From [Synechococcus] sp. NIES-970 (GTDB taxonomy: Bacteria; Cyanobacteriota; Cyanobacteriia; Cyanobacteriales; MRBY01): a DNA stretch of 64,000 nt. Position 1 is the stretch's first letter. Every line of letters starts with the position of its first letter. The translations under genes and the position numbers were made by a program. Positions 57,174-64,000 of this stretch are shown one piece after another. The notes under the pieces were generated by a model. The model ran no database searches. It was not told the origin of the DNA and was given only the letters and a program-made list of their open reading frames with translations. The stretch covers positions 2,744,195 through 2,808,194 of the forward strand of contig AP017959.1 in assembly GCA_002356215.1 (NCBI GenBank). The letters run 5' to 3'.

Positions 57174-57827
57174 TTAGCCCATTTTTGGGCGGCGCACCTG
57201 CTGGTCTTCCATCTGGGTTTTCGCTTTAGCCGCACTTTTGCGCAAAAATTGGAGACGCGTTTCATAGTCCTTCCGTCTGCGGCGATTGGGAGTCTGCTCA
57301 ATCAATGTTTTTAGGGCACTACCTAAACTCTTGTAAGCGTTAGGGAGAGTGTAACCGAAACGGGTGGCTAGCCGGATGGCCTGTTCGTCTGCTTCAATGG
57401 CCACAGTCATCCGTTTTTCGCCACTATTTTTTTGCCATAATCGATAGCCGGAAAAGCTACAAAGGGCGATCGCCAAGACCAGTAAAAGACCATCTTGTAC
57501 CCAAAGTTCCCCTACCGCGCCCCCTAAGCCGATGGCCAAGGCCGCCATTTCCCAGCCTTCCCGGGGAATCGTATCATTTTGCACCTTAGCAACTTCATGC
57601 CAAAAAAGCAGATTACGCTGGTCCAGGGCGAGGTTTTCCCATTTAGCCAAATCAATCTGAATTTCTACTTCATCTTTCCCCAGTTCTTCGCAGCGAATGA
57701 GCGGAGGATTCACCTCCGTGGTCCCTTCAACCATGACCCAACTCTGTAATTCAGGAGGGAGGAGCGTCTTAAGGCGACGAAGTTCACTCATTTCGGCTCT
57801 GGCAGAAAAAGTGGAATAGGAAGTCAT
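57174..57827 (-). CDS. DUF3318 family membrane-associated protein
   Basis: 217 residues matching DUF3318, a family limited to cyanobacteria and relatives. Features: LLPPELQSWVMVEGTTEVNPPLIR near the N-terminus, NLLFWHEVAKVQNDTIPREGWEMAALAIGLGGAVGELW, a hydrophobic segment LLLVLAIALCSFSGYRLW (about 130-148) and a basic tail (RRRRKDYETRLQFLRKSAAKAK). Function unknown. Only two bases separate its stop from the stop of the convergent CheA-type gene, with no terminator visible. Confidence 0.8.
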   Translation of the reverse strand: MTSYSTFSARAEMSELRRLKTLLPPELQSWVMVEGTTEVNPPLIRCEELGKDEVEIQIDLAKWENLALDQRNLLFWHEVAKVQNDTIPREGWEMAALAIGLGGAVGELWVQDGLLLVLAIALCSFSGYRLWQKNSGEKRMTVAIEADEQAIRLATRFGYTLPNAYKSLGSALKTLIEQTPNRRRRKDYETRLQFLRKSAAKAKTQMEDQQVRRPKMG

Positions 57828-57953
57828 AGGATCCGCTATCTGTAGATGGGCTAGGAAATCAATACTGGGTCAGTTAAATTTCATTGTAAACTTTTATGAT
57901 CTAATCCTTACTATTAACTTGATGGAGTATCAAAAAAGACTTTCGCCTCAAGG

Positions 57954-58301
57954 TCAAAGCACAAGAGAAGTATTCCGAAATTTCTTGGCCTGTTCTTCAA
58001 TGCGCTCCGCCAGACGATTGCAAACGAGGTTGCATAAATCGTAGATGAGTTCGTCACTTACCCGGTAATAAGCAGAAGTACCTGCACTACGACGTTGTAA
58101 GATACCAGCCTGGAGCATAATCTTGAGATGTTTAGATACATTCGCTTGACTGGTGTCGGTTGCGATCACTAGATCTTGGACACAATGCTCACCATCCCGC
58201 AAGATGCTGAGAATCCTGAGACGCATCGGTTCTCCCAGAACACTAAAGTATGAAGCTACCTGTTGAAGGACTTCTGGGGAGATCGAAGGGTCGTCGGGCA
58301 T
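57954..58301 (-). CDS. ArsR-family transcriptional regulator
   Basis: 115 residues from ATG 58301 (MPDDPSISPEVLQQVASYF). Winged-helix ArsR signature: FSVLGEPMRLRILSILRDGEHCVQDLVIATDTSQANVSKHLKIMLQAGILQRRSAGTSAYYRV. Cysteines lie at 40 (in the recognition-proximal helix), 90 and 94, which may sense metal or thiol stress. The ORF frame extends to 58322, but the ATG at 58301 matches the family start. The target is unknown; no metal-transport gene is adjacent. It lies 36 bases upstream of the accB start on the same strand's opposite side of the gap. Confidence 0.82.
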   Translation of the reverse strand: MPDDPSISPEVLQQVASYFSVLGEPMRLRILSILRDGEHCVQDLVIATDTSQANVSKHLKIMLQAGILQRRSAGTSAYYRVSDELIYDLCNLVCNRLAERIEEQAKKFRNTSLVL

Positions 58302-58358
58302 TGATTTTCTCTGCAAAAACACGTTTAAGCTTATTGTATCAACTGCACACCAAACTGG

Positions 58359-58853
58359 TTATGCAGGGTTGATCCACATCAGAGTTTGTCCAAACTCAAT
58401 GGGTTCACCATCTTCAACGACAATTTTTACCACTTCGCCACTAATTTCCGCTTCAATTTCATTCATTAATTTCATCGCTTCGATGATGCAAACGGTTTGT
58501 CCGTTGCCCACGCGATCGCCAATGGCCACAAAGGGTGATTCCCCTGGCGCTGGAGAGCGATAGAAAGTACCAACCATGGGGGAAGTAATGGGAACCCACT
58601 TATCATCAATGGTGGCGCCAGTTGTCGGTGCTTCAACGGGGGTTACCTCTGGGGTCGTCGTTGTTTGAGCAACAACGGCTGCTGGGTTAGCTTGAACAAT
58701 TACCTCGGGGGAAGCGACCAGCGGGGCAGCGGTAACAACTGTTCCTTTACTCACCCGGAGCTCAAAATCATCGGTTTTGAGCTCGAACTCGGTGACATTG
58801 GTCTGACCAATGGTAGATAGTAACTCTTGGATCTCTTGTAAATTGATAGCCAC
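58359..58853 (-). CDS. accB: Acetyl-CoA carboxylase biotin carboxyl carrier protein
   Basis: 164 residues from GTG 58853. N-terminal helical region (INLQEIQELLSTIGQTNVTEFELKTDDFELRVSKG), an Ala/Pro/Thr-rich hinge (about 40-80) and the C-terminal biotinyl domain with VCIIEAMKLMNEIEAEISG, where the Lys of EAMK is biotinylated. It carries CO2 between the biotin carboxylase and carboxyltransferase halves in fatty-acid synthesis. The efp gene lies directly upstream (84-base gap), the usual cyanobacterial pairing. accD is also in this window. Confidence 0.96.
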   Translation of the reverse strand: MAINLQEIQELLSTIGQTNVTEFELKTDDFELRVSKGTVVTAAPLVASPEVIVQANPAAVVAQTTTTPEVTPVEAPTTGATIDDKWVPITSPMVGTFYRSPAPGESPFVAIGDRVGNGQTVCIIEAMKLMNEIEAEISGEVVKIVVEDGEPIEFGQTLMWINPA

Positions 58854-58937
58854 AGAACAAGTTATTCCTCACAACTGCATGGGTAGGGGGAGATCCAAAA
58901 ACTTTAAATCTGGATCTCCAGAAAAGTTCGTCTTTCG

Positions 58938-59495
58938 TTATTCGCGTCCGAGATAGGTATCGCTGCGGGTGTCGATTTTGATCCGCTCACCGATGGAGAT
59001 AAAGAGGGGGACATTTACCTGGGCACCGGTAGAGACGATCGCCGGTTTTGTCCCACCTGTGGCAGTGTCGCCTTTAACGCCAGGGTCAGTTTCAGTGACT
59101 TCGAGGACGACGGTATTTGGTAATTCTACGTCAATAACCTGGGTATTCCAGAACAAAACGTTTACTTCCATTTCTTCCATGAGGTACTTCACGCGATCGC
59201 CGATTTGATTTTCGGTTAAGCGGACTTCCTCATAGGTTTCCATATCCATAAAGACAAAATCGTCACCTTCTTTATAGGTATGTTGCATGGTGCGTTTGTC
59301 TAAAACAGCCTGGGGCACGGTTTCGCCGGCGCGGAAAGTTTTTTCAACCACACTGCCAGTCTGGGCATTTTTGAGTTTGGTGCGTACAAAGGCAGAACCT
59401 TTACCAGGTTTTACGTGGAGAAATTCGACGACGCGCCATACAGAGCCGTCTAATTCAATGGAGGTACCAGTACGGAAGTCATTACTTGAAATCAT
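58938..59495 (-). CDS. efp: Translation elongation factor P
   Basis: 185 residues, three beta-barrel domains. The tip loop [14 protein letters not shown] places Lys32 where other bacteria have the modified residue. The C-terminal [17 protein letters not shown] is the usual EF-P ending. EF-P rescues ribosomes stalled at poly-Pro. Start ATG 59495. It precedes accB on the same strand and the two are probably co-transcribed. Confidence 0.97.
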   Translation of the reverse strand: MISSNDFRTGTSIELDGSVWRVVEFLHVKPGKGSAFVRTKLKNAQTGSVVEKTFRAGETVPQAVLDKRTMQHTYKEGDDFVFMDMETYEEVRLTENQIGDRVKYLMEEMEVNVLFWNTQVIDVELPNTVVLEVTETDPGVKGDTATGGTKPAIVSTGAQVNVPLFISIGERIKIDTRSDTYLGRE

Positions 59496-59580
59496 GGAGC
59501 TTTAGCAACATTATGGGCTTGCATAATCAAACCATATTCTACCGTTGATAGGGAATTTTCCAGCCAAATTCCTTCTGCAC

Positions 59581-60258
59581 TCACCGTCGGCTTGTTTCTT
59601 TTTTTGGGGTGGCGATCGCCCCAATGCCATAAACTTTCAGCCCTGCTTTGGTCAAGGTGCGCTGCACTTCGGCGGCGGTTGTCCCGGTGGTGTAAATGTC
59701 ATCGATCAATAAAATCGGTTGTTTTGGTAATTTTTGAGCCCCTTGAAGATCGAGGGAAAAAGCCTGTTGCAGTTCCTGCCGTCGTTGTGGCACAGTCAGC
59801 TCAAAGAGAGCCTGGGTGGCTTTGGTCCGCCGTAGGATTTGGGGGCGGTAATGCAACTTACTAACTCGGGCAAATTGACGGGCAATCAGTTCTGCCTGGT
59901 TAAAACCCCGCTGTTTTTGTTTTTCGGGGTGCATCGGAATGGGAACGACGGTTAAGGTTGACAAATGCGGAAAAGATTGGCGCCACTGCAAACCCAGTTG
60001 CGTGCCGAGCCATTGCCCCAGTTGGGGGTGATTGTTATATTTCATCGCGGCGATCGCCCGTTTGAGAATGCCATCATATTGGCCCCAAGCAAATAGCGGT
60101 AGATCCCCGCGCCAGTAGCGTTTTGGATTAACTAACTTTGTTTGGTGCAGTTGGCGATCGCAGTCGTTACAAACCACGTTGACCCCAGGGCGATCGCATA
60201 GAGGACATTTATCCTGAAGGAAAAGAGAAAGAAAATCCTGAAAAAGCTTCATGCCCAT
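59581..60258 (-). CDS. ComF-family phosphoribosyltransferase-like protein
   Basis: 225 residues. N-terminal zinc-finger-like CPLCDRPGVNVVCNDC (about residues 18-33), YWRGDLPLFAWGQYDGILKRAIAAMKYNNHPQLG, and the PRPP-binding motif ILLIDDIYTTGTTAAEV near the C-terminus. ComF/GntX proteins support DNA uptake in naturally competent bacteria; competence is known in related cyanobacteria. Two in-frame ATGs (60258, 60252) are close together. It is downstream of the DUF2283 gene by 13 bases. Confidence 0.85.
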   Translation of the reverse strand: MGMKLFQDFLSLFLQDKCPLCDRPGVNVVCNDCDRQLHQTKLVNPKRYWRGDLPLFAWGQYDGILKRAIAAMKYNNHPQLGQWLGTQLGLQWRQSFPHLSTLTVVPIPMHPEKQKQRGFNQAELIARQFARVSKLHYRPQILRRTKATQALFELTVPQRRQELQQAFSLDLQGAQKLPKQPILLIDDIYTTGTTAAEVQRTLTKAGLKVYGIGAIATPKKETSRR

Positions 60259-60271
60259 GGGCGCAATCTAT

Positions 60272-60523
60272 CTAGACGTGACTTGCATTTGCAAAAAAGA
60301 CTTGTAACTGTTCATAAGCACTCACTGGCATTTGAGACTTTAAGCTTTGCCATTGGCTCGGTTGAAGCGATTTAACCCCTAACAATTCCAAAGCAATAAC
60401 GTTTTCGTTCTGGTCATAATCTAAAATTACACCTGCACTAATTTCTTCAGACTCAAGATAATTCCCCTCCTGAATCTTAAGATAGGCGGTATCCGTTTCT
60501 GGGTCGTATTCGATCATGTTCAT
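60272..60523 (-). CDS. DUF2283 family small protein, possible antitoxin
   Basis: 83 residues of the DUF2283 type: YDPETDTAYLKIQEGNYLESEEISAGVILDYDQNENVIALELLGV. The start overlaps the upstream DUF4258 stop by four bases (ATGA at 60520-60523), so translation is coupled. DUF2283 genes often sit next to DUF4258 genes in bacterial genomes and are proposed toxin-antitoxin partners; that role here is inference. Followed by comF-like after 13 bases. Confidence 0.75.
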   Translation of the reverse strand: MNMIEYDPETDTAYLKIQEGNYLESEEISAGVILDYDQNENVIALELLGVKSLQPSQWQSLKSQMPVSAYEQLQVFFANASHV

Positions 60524-60786
60524 CCCTTAAAGCCCCTGTCAAAAAATACAGTGATAATTACAGGAGGTTGTTTTTCTGGATTGTAAACAACCCTCAAAGC
60601 ACGATTTCCATATTCTGGAATGCGCTTCCAAACCCTTAGAGCATTCGTCCTCTCATCCCGATCAACATAATCAGGTTCTGCTAAAGCTCGTTGTATCCAC
60701 GCTGGATCAATACAATTGCGATCACTTCGTTGTAAAACTTCATGGGCGTGATGGGAAAGAATATCCCCATCAAGAGGATCAGCCAT
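60520..60786 (-). CDS. DUF4258 family small protein, possible toxin
   Basis: 88 residues from ATG 60786 (MADPLDGDILSHHAHEVLQRSDRNC). The DUF4258 pattern is visible in SHHAHEVLQRSD, WIQRALAEPDYVDRDERTNALRVWKRIPEYGNRALRVVYNP and VITVFFDRGFKG. The upstream frame to 60975 has no conserved sequence and runs into the convergent terminator, so it was not used. It overlaps the DUF2283 gene by four bases. A ribonuclease-like toxin role is proposed for related families and not proven. Confidence 0.72.
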   Translation of the reverse strand: MADPLDGDILSHHAHEVLQRSDRNCIDPAWIQRALAEPDYVDRDERTNALRVWKRIPEYGNRALRVVYNPEKQPPVIITVFFDRGFKG

Positions 60787-60823
60787 AGATATTACCGATA
60801 TTCTAGCTCCACTGATTTTAAGT

Positions 60824-60861
60824 CGTTTGAGAAAAACAAAAACTCTCCTCAATTGGGAGAG
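60824..60861 (-). terminator. Intrinsic terminator of the bicupin gene
   Basis: On the minus strand CTCTCC (60861-60856) pairs with GGAGAG (60848-60843) around a 7-base loop and is followed by TTTTTGTTTTT. It ends transcription from the gene that stops at 60893. Confidence 0.88.
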
Positions 60862-60892
60862 CCTCAAAGAATTAGCGGCTGATAGTGCCGAT

Positions 60893-61804
60893 TTACTTGG
60901 CAAATTGAATATCAAGGGTGCGCATATAAATCTGCATCCCTGCGTCTTGCACTGGGAAAACAAACGCATCGGCATCGGATTCGTTGTGGTGGGAGTGCCA
61001 CAGGCTCGGCGGCGTCACAAAAACGCTGTTGGGCTGCCACATGACTTTTACGGGGTTAATGATATTACCGTCGTTGTCTAAGGATTTCCCGATCAAAGTG
61101 TAGGTATTTTCCTTGGCAGAGACCGCGAGATCTAAGGCGATGGAATTATGACGGTGTGGCTTTTGGGAAGAATGGGGTGGTACGAGATTGTATAAAGACC
61201 ACATGGTATGGGTGGCGGTGCGGGTGGCTTCACTTTCAGGGTTGCCTAAAATCACACCATTGCGATTGAGGTTGCGACGGATGCCCTCTTCACGGATTCG
61301 CTCGATTTCACCATTGAGATATTCACCTGCATAAAAAGCCGGTTCAAAGCGGGGAGCTGTGGGCCGGACCCCTAAATAGGCCAACATCGGCGCGTCATGG
61401 ACCCAGTACAGGGCACTATCTTCGTCGGCATAGTGGGTGACACCAGCATTCATCGGCAGGGTAAAGGAATCACCTTTTTTCCACTCGAGTACGCCATATT
61501 CTGTTTCTGTGCGTCCAGCGCCGCGCATCACATAAAAAACTTCGGAACTAGAAGCAGCGATCGCCTGAATTTTTTCCCCGGGCTTGATGCGGATGTAGTT
61601 AGCGAGGAGATTGGGAGTTGTGGCAGGATATTTCGTGCCCAATTCTGGAGCCAGATCTAGGGCAATAATGCGCGTTTCTCCGGTTTCATGGAGTCTGGCA
61701 GGAAAAGCACGAATCGGCACTTCTGCAAGGCGTGGGTTTGCGGCCTTGTGATATTCCCAGCTCAGGGCTGTTTTTTGCCAAGTTTGATTGATCACATTTC
61801 CCAT
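60893..61804 (-). CDS. Two-domain cupin protein (gentisate-dioxygenase-like fold)
   Basis: 303 residues with two cupin domains. The first has EVFYVMRGAGRTETEYGVLEWKKGDSFTLPMNAGVTHY (about 85-125), the second PPHSSQKPHRHNSIALDLAVSA and NSVFVTPPSLWHSHHNESDADAFVFPVQD (about 205-285), with many His residues for a metal. The arrangement is that of gentisate 1,2-dioxygenase and related bicupins, but no aromatic-degradation genes are nearby, so the reaction is not predicted. Monocistronic, with its own terminator. Confidence 0.8.
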   Translation of the reverse strand: MGNVINQTWQKTALSWEYHKAANPRLAEVPIRAFPARLHETGETRIIALDLAPELGTKYPATTPNLLANYIRIKPGEKIQAIAASSSEVFYVMRGAGRTETEYGVLEWKKGDSFTLPMNAGVTHYADEDSALYWVHDAPMLAYLGVRPTAPRFEPAFYAGEYLNGEIERIREEGIRRNLNRNGVILGNPESEATRTATHTMWSLYNLVPPHSSQKPHRHNSIALDLAVSAKENTYTLIGKSLDNDGNIINPVKVMWQPNSVFVTPPSLWHSHHNESDADAFVFPVQDAGMQIYMRTLDIQFAK

Positions 61805-62054
61805 ATCCCTACTCCCGTTTGACCTGAATCAATAACTTCAAGAAAAAAAATGTCCCTCTGCGCGGCGCTCGAAAATGAGTTATTGGCCTGCGGCAAAGAG
61901 ATCTTTAACTAAAGTTAACATGAATGCCTGCAAGAACAGTACATTTGGCAACAAAATCCCTGAAGCATGGCATTTATTCACTTAATCATTGGGAGATCTT
62001 GACAGTAAAGTCTCCGATAAACTGGGAGGCGATCGCCAAAATCAGGGTCTAACT

Positions 62055-63014
62055 TTATTTATAAAAATCATTAGTAGAAGTAGAAGCAACTGGCTCATAG
62101 ACCTTTTCTTTTTCCACCTGGGGAGCCAACTGTAATTCCGGCAAAATGGGATGAAAAGGCTGATGCAAGCTGATCATCTGCGCCAAGGTTTTCTTGAGGG
62201 CTGTACGGGGGACGATCGCATCGACAAAACCATGTTGCAGTAGATATTCTGAAGTCTGGAAATCATCGGGGAGCTTTTCCCGTAGGGTCTGTTCAATCAC
62301 ACGGCGTCCGGCAAAACCAATGGTCGCTTTGGGTTCAGCAATAATGAGATCGCCTAGCATCGCAAAACTGGCAGTGACTCCCCCGGTAGTAGGATTCGTT
62401 AACACAGGGATATACAGTAATTTTTTTGCCCGATGCCGTTCAAGGGCTCCGGAAATTTTCGCCATCTGCATCAGGCTGAGCATCCCTTCCTGCATTCTTG
62501 CACCGCCGGAAGCGCAAATTACCACCACAGGCAAATCTTCGGCAGTACCATGTTCAATGAGACGGCAAATTTTTTCCCCGACCACAGAACCCATGCTGCC
62601 CCCCATAAAGGCAAAATCCATCACAGCTAGCGCCATGGGTAAGCCATCAATCAACCCTATACCTGTCATGACTGCATCGGTTAGGCCTGTTTTTTCTTGG
62701 TAATCTTTCAGGCGATCGCCATAGGCTTTTTTATCACGAAATTCTAGGGGATCCGTGGGAGCAATGGTCTGCCCAATCTCTGTCCAAGTGCCTTCATCAA
62801 TAAGCTGGCGGATGCGTTCCCGGCTCCCGACTCGATTATGAAAACCACACTCTTTGCAGACCATTTGGTTGTTGCGCAGATCCTTGGTGTAAGTCAGAGC
62901 ATCGCAAGATTTGCACTTTGTCCAGAGGCCATCGGCGATCTCTCGCTCCTGTTGGGGTTGGAGCTGGGTTTCGGAATTTTGGCGATTTGCGGCAAACCAA
63001 TCAAAGAGAGACAT
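62055..63014 (-). CDS. accD: Acetyl-CoA carboxylase carboxyltransferase beta subunit
   Basis: 319 residues from ATG 63014 ([15 protein letters not shown]). N-terminal zinc ribbon [25 protein letters not shown]-type (four Cys) precedes the carboxyltransferase domain: [94 protein letters not shown]. It moves CO2 from biotin to acetyl-CoA in fatty acid synthesis. The open frame to 63164 has no conserved sequence and runs into the DUF2007 gene; it was excluded. accB is elsewhere in this window. Confidence 0.96.
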   Translation of the reverse strand: MSLFDWFAANRQNSETQLQPQQEREIADGLWTKCKSCDALTYTKDLRNNQMVCKECGFHNRVGSRERIRQLIDEGTWTEIGQTIAPTDPLEFRDKKAYGDRLKDYQEKTGLTDAVMTGIGLIDGLPMALAVMDFAFMGGSMGSVVGEKICRLIEHGTAEDLPVVVICASGGARMQEGMLSLMQMAKISGALERHRAKKLLYIPVLTNPTTGGVTASFAMLGDLIIAEPKATIGFAGRRVIEQTLREKLPDDFQTSEYLLQHGFVDAIVPRTALKKTLAQMISLHQPFHPILPELQLAPQVEKEKVYEPVASTSTNDFYK

Positions 63015-63042
63015 AGGCGGTTGGGGCGAAACACAAATGGTT

Positions 63043-63252
63043 TTAAGGGGCATCTTCTGGGGGACTGAGCAAAAGCAACGCTGTCCATTGATCTTGCGAT
63101 CGCACTTGGAGGGCGGCTTGGCTACCTTGGCCAAAATAAATTCCCAGTCCAATATCAAGGACACGGTTGGGGATGCTGTGGGCAGAGAGGATTTCTCCCA
63201 TCATCTCAGCTTCCCAACGGGCTTTGGTGGTCTTAATTGTAATCCAAGTCAC
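63043..63252 (-). CDS. DUF2007-like small protein
   Basis: 69 residues from GTG 63252. The pattern [53 protein letters not shown] matches small proteins of the DUF2007 type, proposed to bind signalling ligands. No membrane segment. It lies 28 bases upstream of accD on the same strand and may share its transcript. Function unknown. Confidence 0.65.
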   Translation of the reverse strand: MTWITIKTTKARWEAEMMGEILSAHSIPNRVLDIGLGIYFGQGSQAALQVRSQDQWTALLLLSPPEDAP

Positions 63253-63370
63253 AGTTTAGAAAAAGTCGCAAGGCATATCCCTACCGAATCATCGGCACAA
63301 TCCCTAAGGAGGTCAGGCTTTGGGGAATCTCCTATAATAGTTGGGTTTTGCGTCATGGGAGAGATTAGGC

Positions 63371-63766
63371 ATGGCTTTGCCCCATAAACATATTGGTGTG
63401 GCAGTGATTCATAATGGCCAGGGGGAAATTTTAATCGATCGCCGCCTGAATACCGGGGAAATGGCAGGACTATGGGAGTTTCCTGGGGGAAAAATCGAGC
63501 CTGGAGAAACGGTGGAAGCTTGTATTGCTCGGGAAATTAAAGAAGAAATCAACCTGGACGTTCAGGTGGGCGATCGCCTGATTTTAATCGAACATAATTA
63601 TCCTAAATTTAGGGTTTCCCTCCATGTCCATTGGTGTCGGCCCACCGGGGGAGAAGCTCTGGCGATCGAGTGCCAAGAGATCCGTTGGGTTAAGCCAGCA
63701 GAATTAGGGCAATATCAATTTCCGGAGGCCAATCAAGCCATCATCGATGCCATCCAAAGAAGTTAG
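63371..63766 (+). CDS. mutT: NUDIX hydrolase, MutT-type (8-oxo-dGTP diphosphatase)
   Basis: 131 residues from ATG 63371. The Nudix box GGKIEPGETVEACIAREIKEEINL fits GX5EX7REUXEEXGU, and the N-terminal VAVIHNGQGEILIDRRLN and MAGLWEFPGGK are MutT-like. MutT removes oxidised dGTP and prevents A-to-C mutations. An in-frame ATG at 63341 exists but its extra ten residues are not conserved. Divergent from the DUF2007 gene. Confidence 0.85.
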   Translation: MALPHKHIGVAVIHNGQGEILIDRRLNTGEMAGLWEFPGGKIEPGETVEACIAREIKEEINLDVQVGDRLILIEHNYPKFRVSLHVHWCRPTGGEALAIECQEIRWVKPAELGQYQFPEANQAIIDAIQRS

Positions 63767-63820
63767 CGGAACTAAGGGAACGAAAACTTCATCTTAGGCA
63801 GCATATGATGGTGTGAGGCC

Positions 63821-63872
63821 AAAAAAAAGCGTCGGCGGATCGTAACTAGGACAGATCCCTCGGCGCTTTTTT
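63821..63872. terminator. Bidirectional terminator between mutT and rnc
   Basis: A long imperfect stem: A8-GCG-T-CGGCGGATC on the left (63821-63841) against GATCCCTCGGCGCTTTTTT on the right (63854-63872). The U-run suits mutT; the A-run, read on the other strand, suits rnc, whose stop codon overlaps the T-run. Confidence 0.8.
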
Positions 63873-64000
63873 ACGGTTGGGGGCGGCAGTCATCGAGGGG
63901 GGCGATCGCCTCGAACGCCATGCGAGCAGCGGCCTGTTCTGCGGCTTTTTTGGAGCGACCAACCCCCTGACCCAAAAGATTATCGCCGAGCCAGACTTTC
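63871..64000 (-). CDS. rnc: Ribonuclease III, C-terminal dsRNA-binding part (cut by window edge)
   Basis: The reverse strand from the right edge reads KVWLGDNLLGQGVGRSKKAAEQAAARMAFEAIAPLDD and stops at TAA (63873-63871). GxGxGRSKKxAEQxAA is the conserved dsRBD of RNase III, which processes rRNA precursors and double-stranded RNA. Only about 43 residues are in the window, so the catalytic domain is outside. Two or more RNase III-like enzymes occur in some cyanobacteria; which one this is cannot be told. Confidence 0.85.
   Translation of the reverse strand, partial: KVWLGDNLLGQGVGRSKKAAEQAAARMAFEAIAPLDDCRPQP

Noticed and set aside
60787-60975. Upstream extension of the DUF4258 gene
   Set aside because: Runs through the terminator of the bicupin gene and over its 3' end.
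63015-63164. 50-residue N-terminal extension of accD
   Set aside because: Lies over the DUF2007 gene and is not part of AccD in the family; MSLFDWF is the usual start.
1-64000. CRISPR array, insertion sequence, prophage or integrated element
   Set aside because: No spaced direct repeats, transposase or integrase frames were seen. Repeats are HIP1 sites only.

Overview
This 64-kb window is chromosomal DNA from a cyanobacterium. HIP1 palindromes (GGCGATCGCC and variants) are spread through both coding and non-coding DNA. Lineage-typical genes are present: ycf46, DUF1995/LPA3-like, DUF3318, a CruA/CruP-type carotenoid protein, a plant-type D-glycerate 3-kinase, an FtsH/TamB pair and a tmRNA with the tag ANNIVPFARKAAAVA. 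Base composition, gene content and the tmRNA tag suggest a Picosynechococcus / Synechococcus sp. PCC 7002-like organism. That assignment is inference, because no database was searched. I saw no tRNA, rRNA, CRISPR array, insertion sequence, prophage or integrative element; this looks like core chromosome.

Layout. 1-9.5 kb: housekeeping and small hypothetical genes (nanE 3' of the left edge, purN, cupin, Spx/ArsC-like, a frameshifted class I aldolase, DUF1995 plus metallophosphatase, VOC protein, ycf46-rsmD, an alpha/beta hydrolase). 9.6-17.8 kb: cell division (ftsQ-ftsZ), thiD, a membrane GTPase, glycerate kinase, a LysE exporter, csaB and dps. 17.9-27.6 kb (minus strand): a complete Pil/Tax-type chemosensory operon (PATAN-REC, two CheY, CheW, PilJ-like MCP, CheA-REC). 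27.6-28.8 kb: a 0.7-kb non-coding stretch with an orphan perfect terminator, then ssrA. 28.8-46.7 kb: cysQ-like, lysS, a divergent nucleoside-phosphorylase-like gene, trpS, metF-like, phzF-like, ftsH, the giant tamB, cruP-like and a uracil-DNA glycosylase-family gene. 47.1-57.2 kb (plus strand): a second, Pix-type operon. Its soluble MCP has six GAF domains, three of which carry the Cys-His pair of bilin-binding cyanobacteriochromes. 57.2-64 kb: DUF3318, ArsR regulator, efp-accB, comF-like, a possible DUF4258/DUF2283 toxin-antitoxin pair, a bicupin, accD, a DUF2007 protein, mutT and the 3' end of rnc.

How it fits together. The two chemosensory operons have the same gene order (PATAN-REC, CheY, CheW, MCP, CheA-REC), point away from each other and lie about 20 kb apart. 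By family knowledge they control type IV pilus motility or other surface behaviour. The first has a membrane dCache-type receptor and probably senses a chemical or membrane signal; the second is probably light-sensing. Both have RNA hairpins in the gaps between their genes. The most notable points are the three predicted chromophore-binding GAF domains, a possible leader peptide before the Pix operon, the orphan terminator upstream of ssrA, the single-base frameshift in the aldolase and HIP1-centred long palindromes in intergenic DNA.
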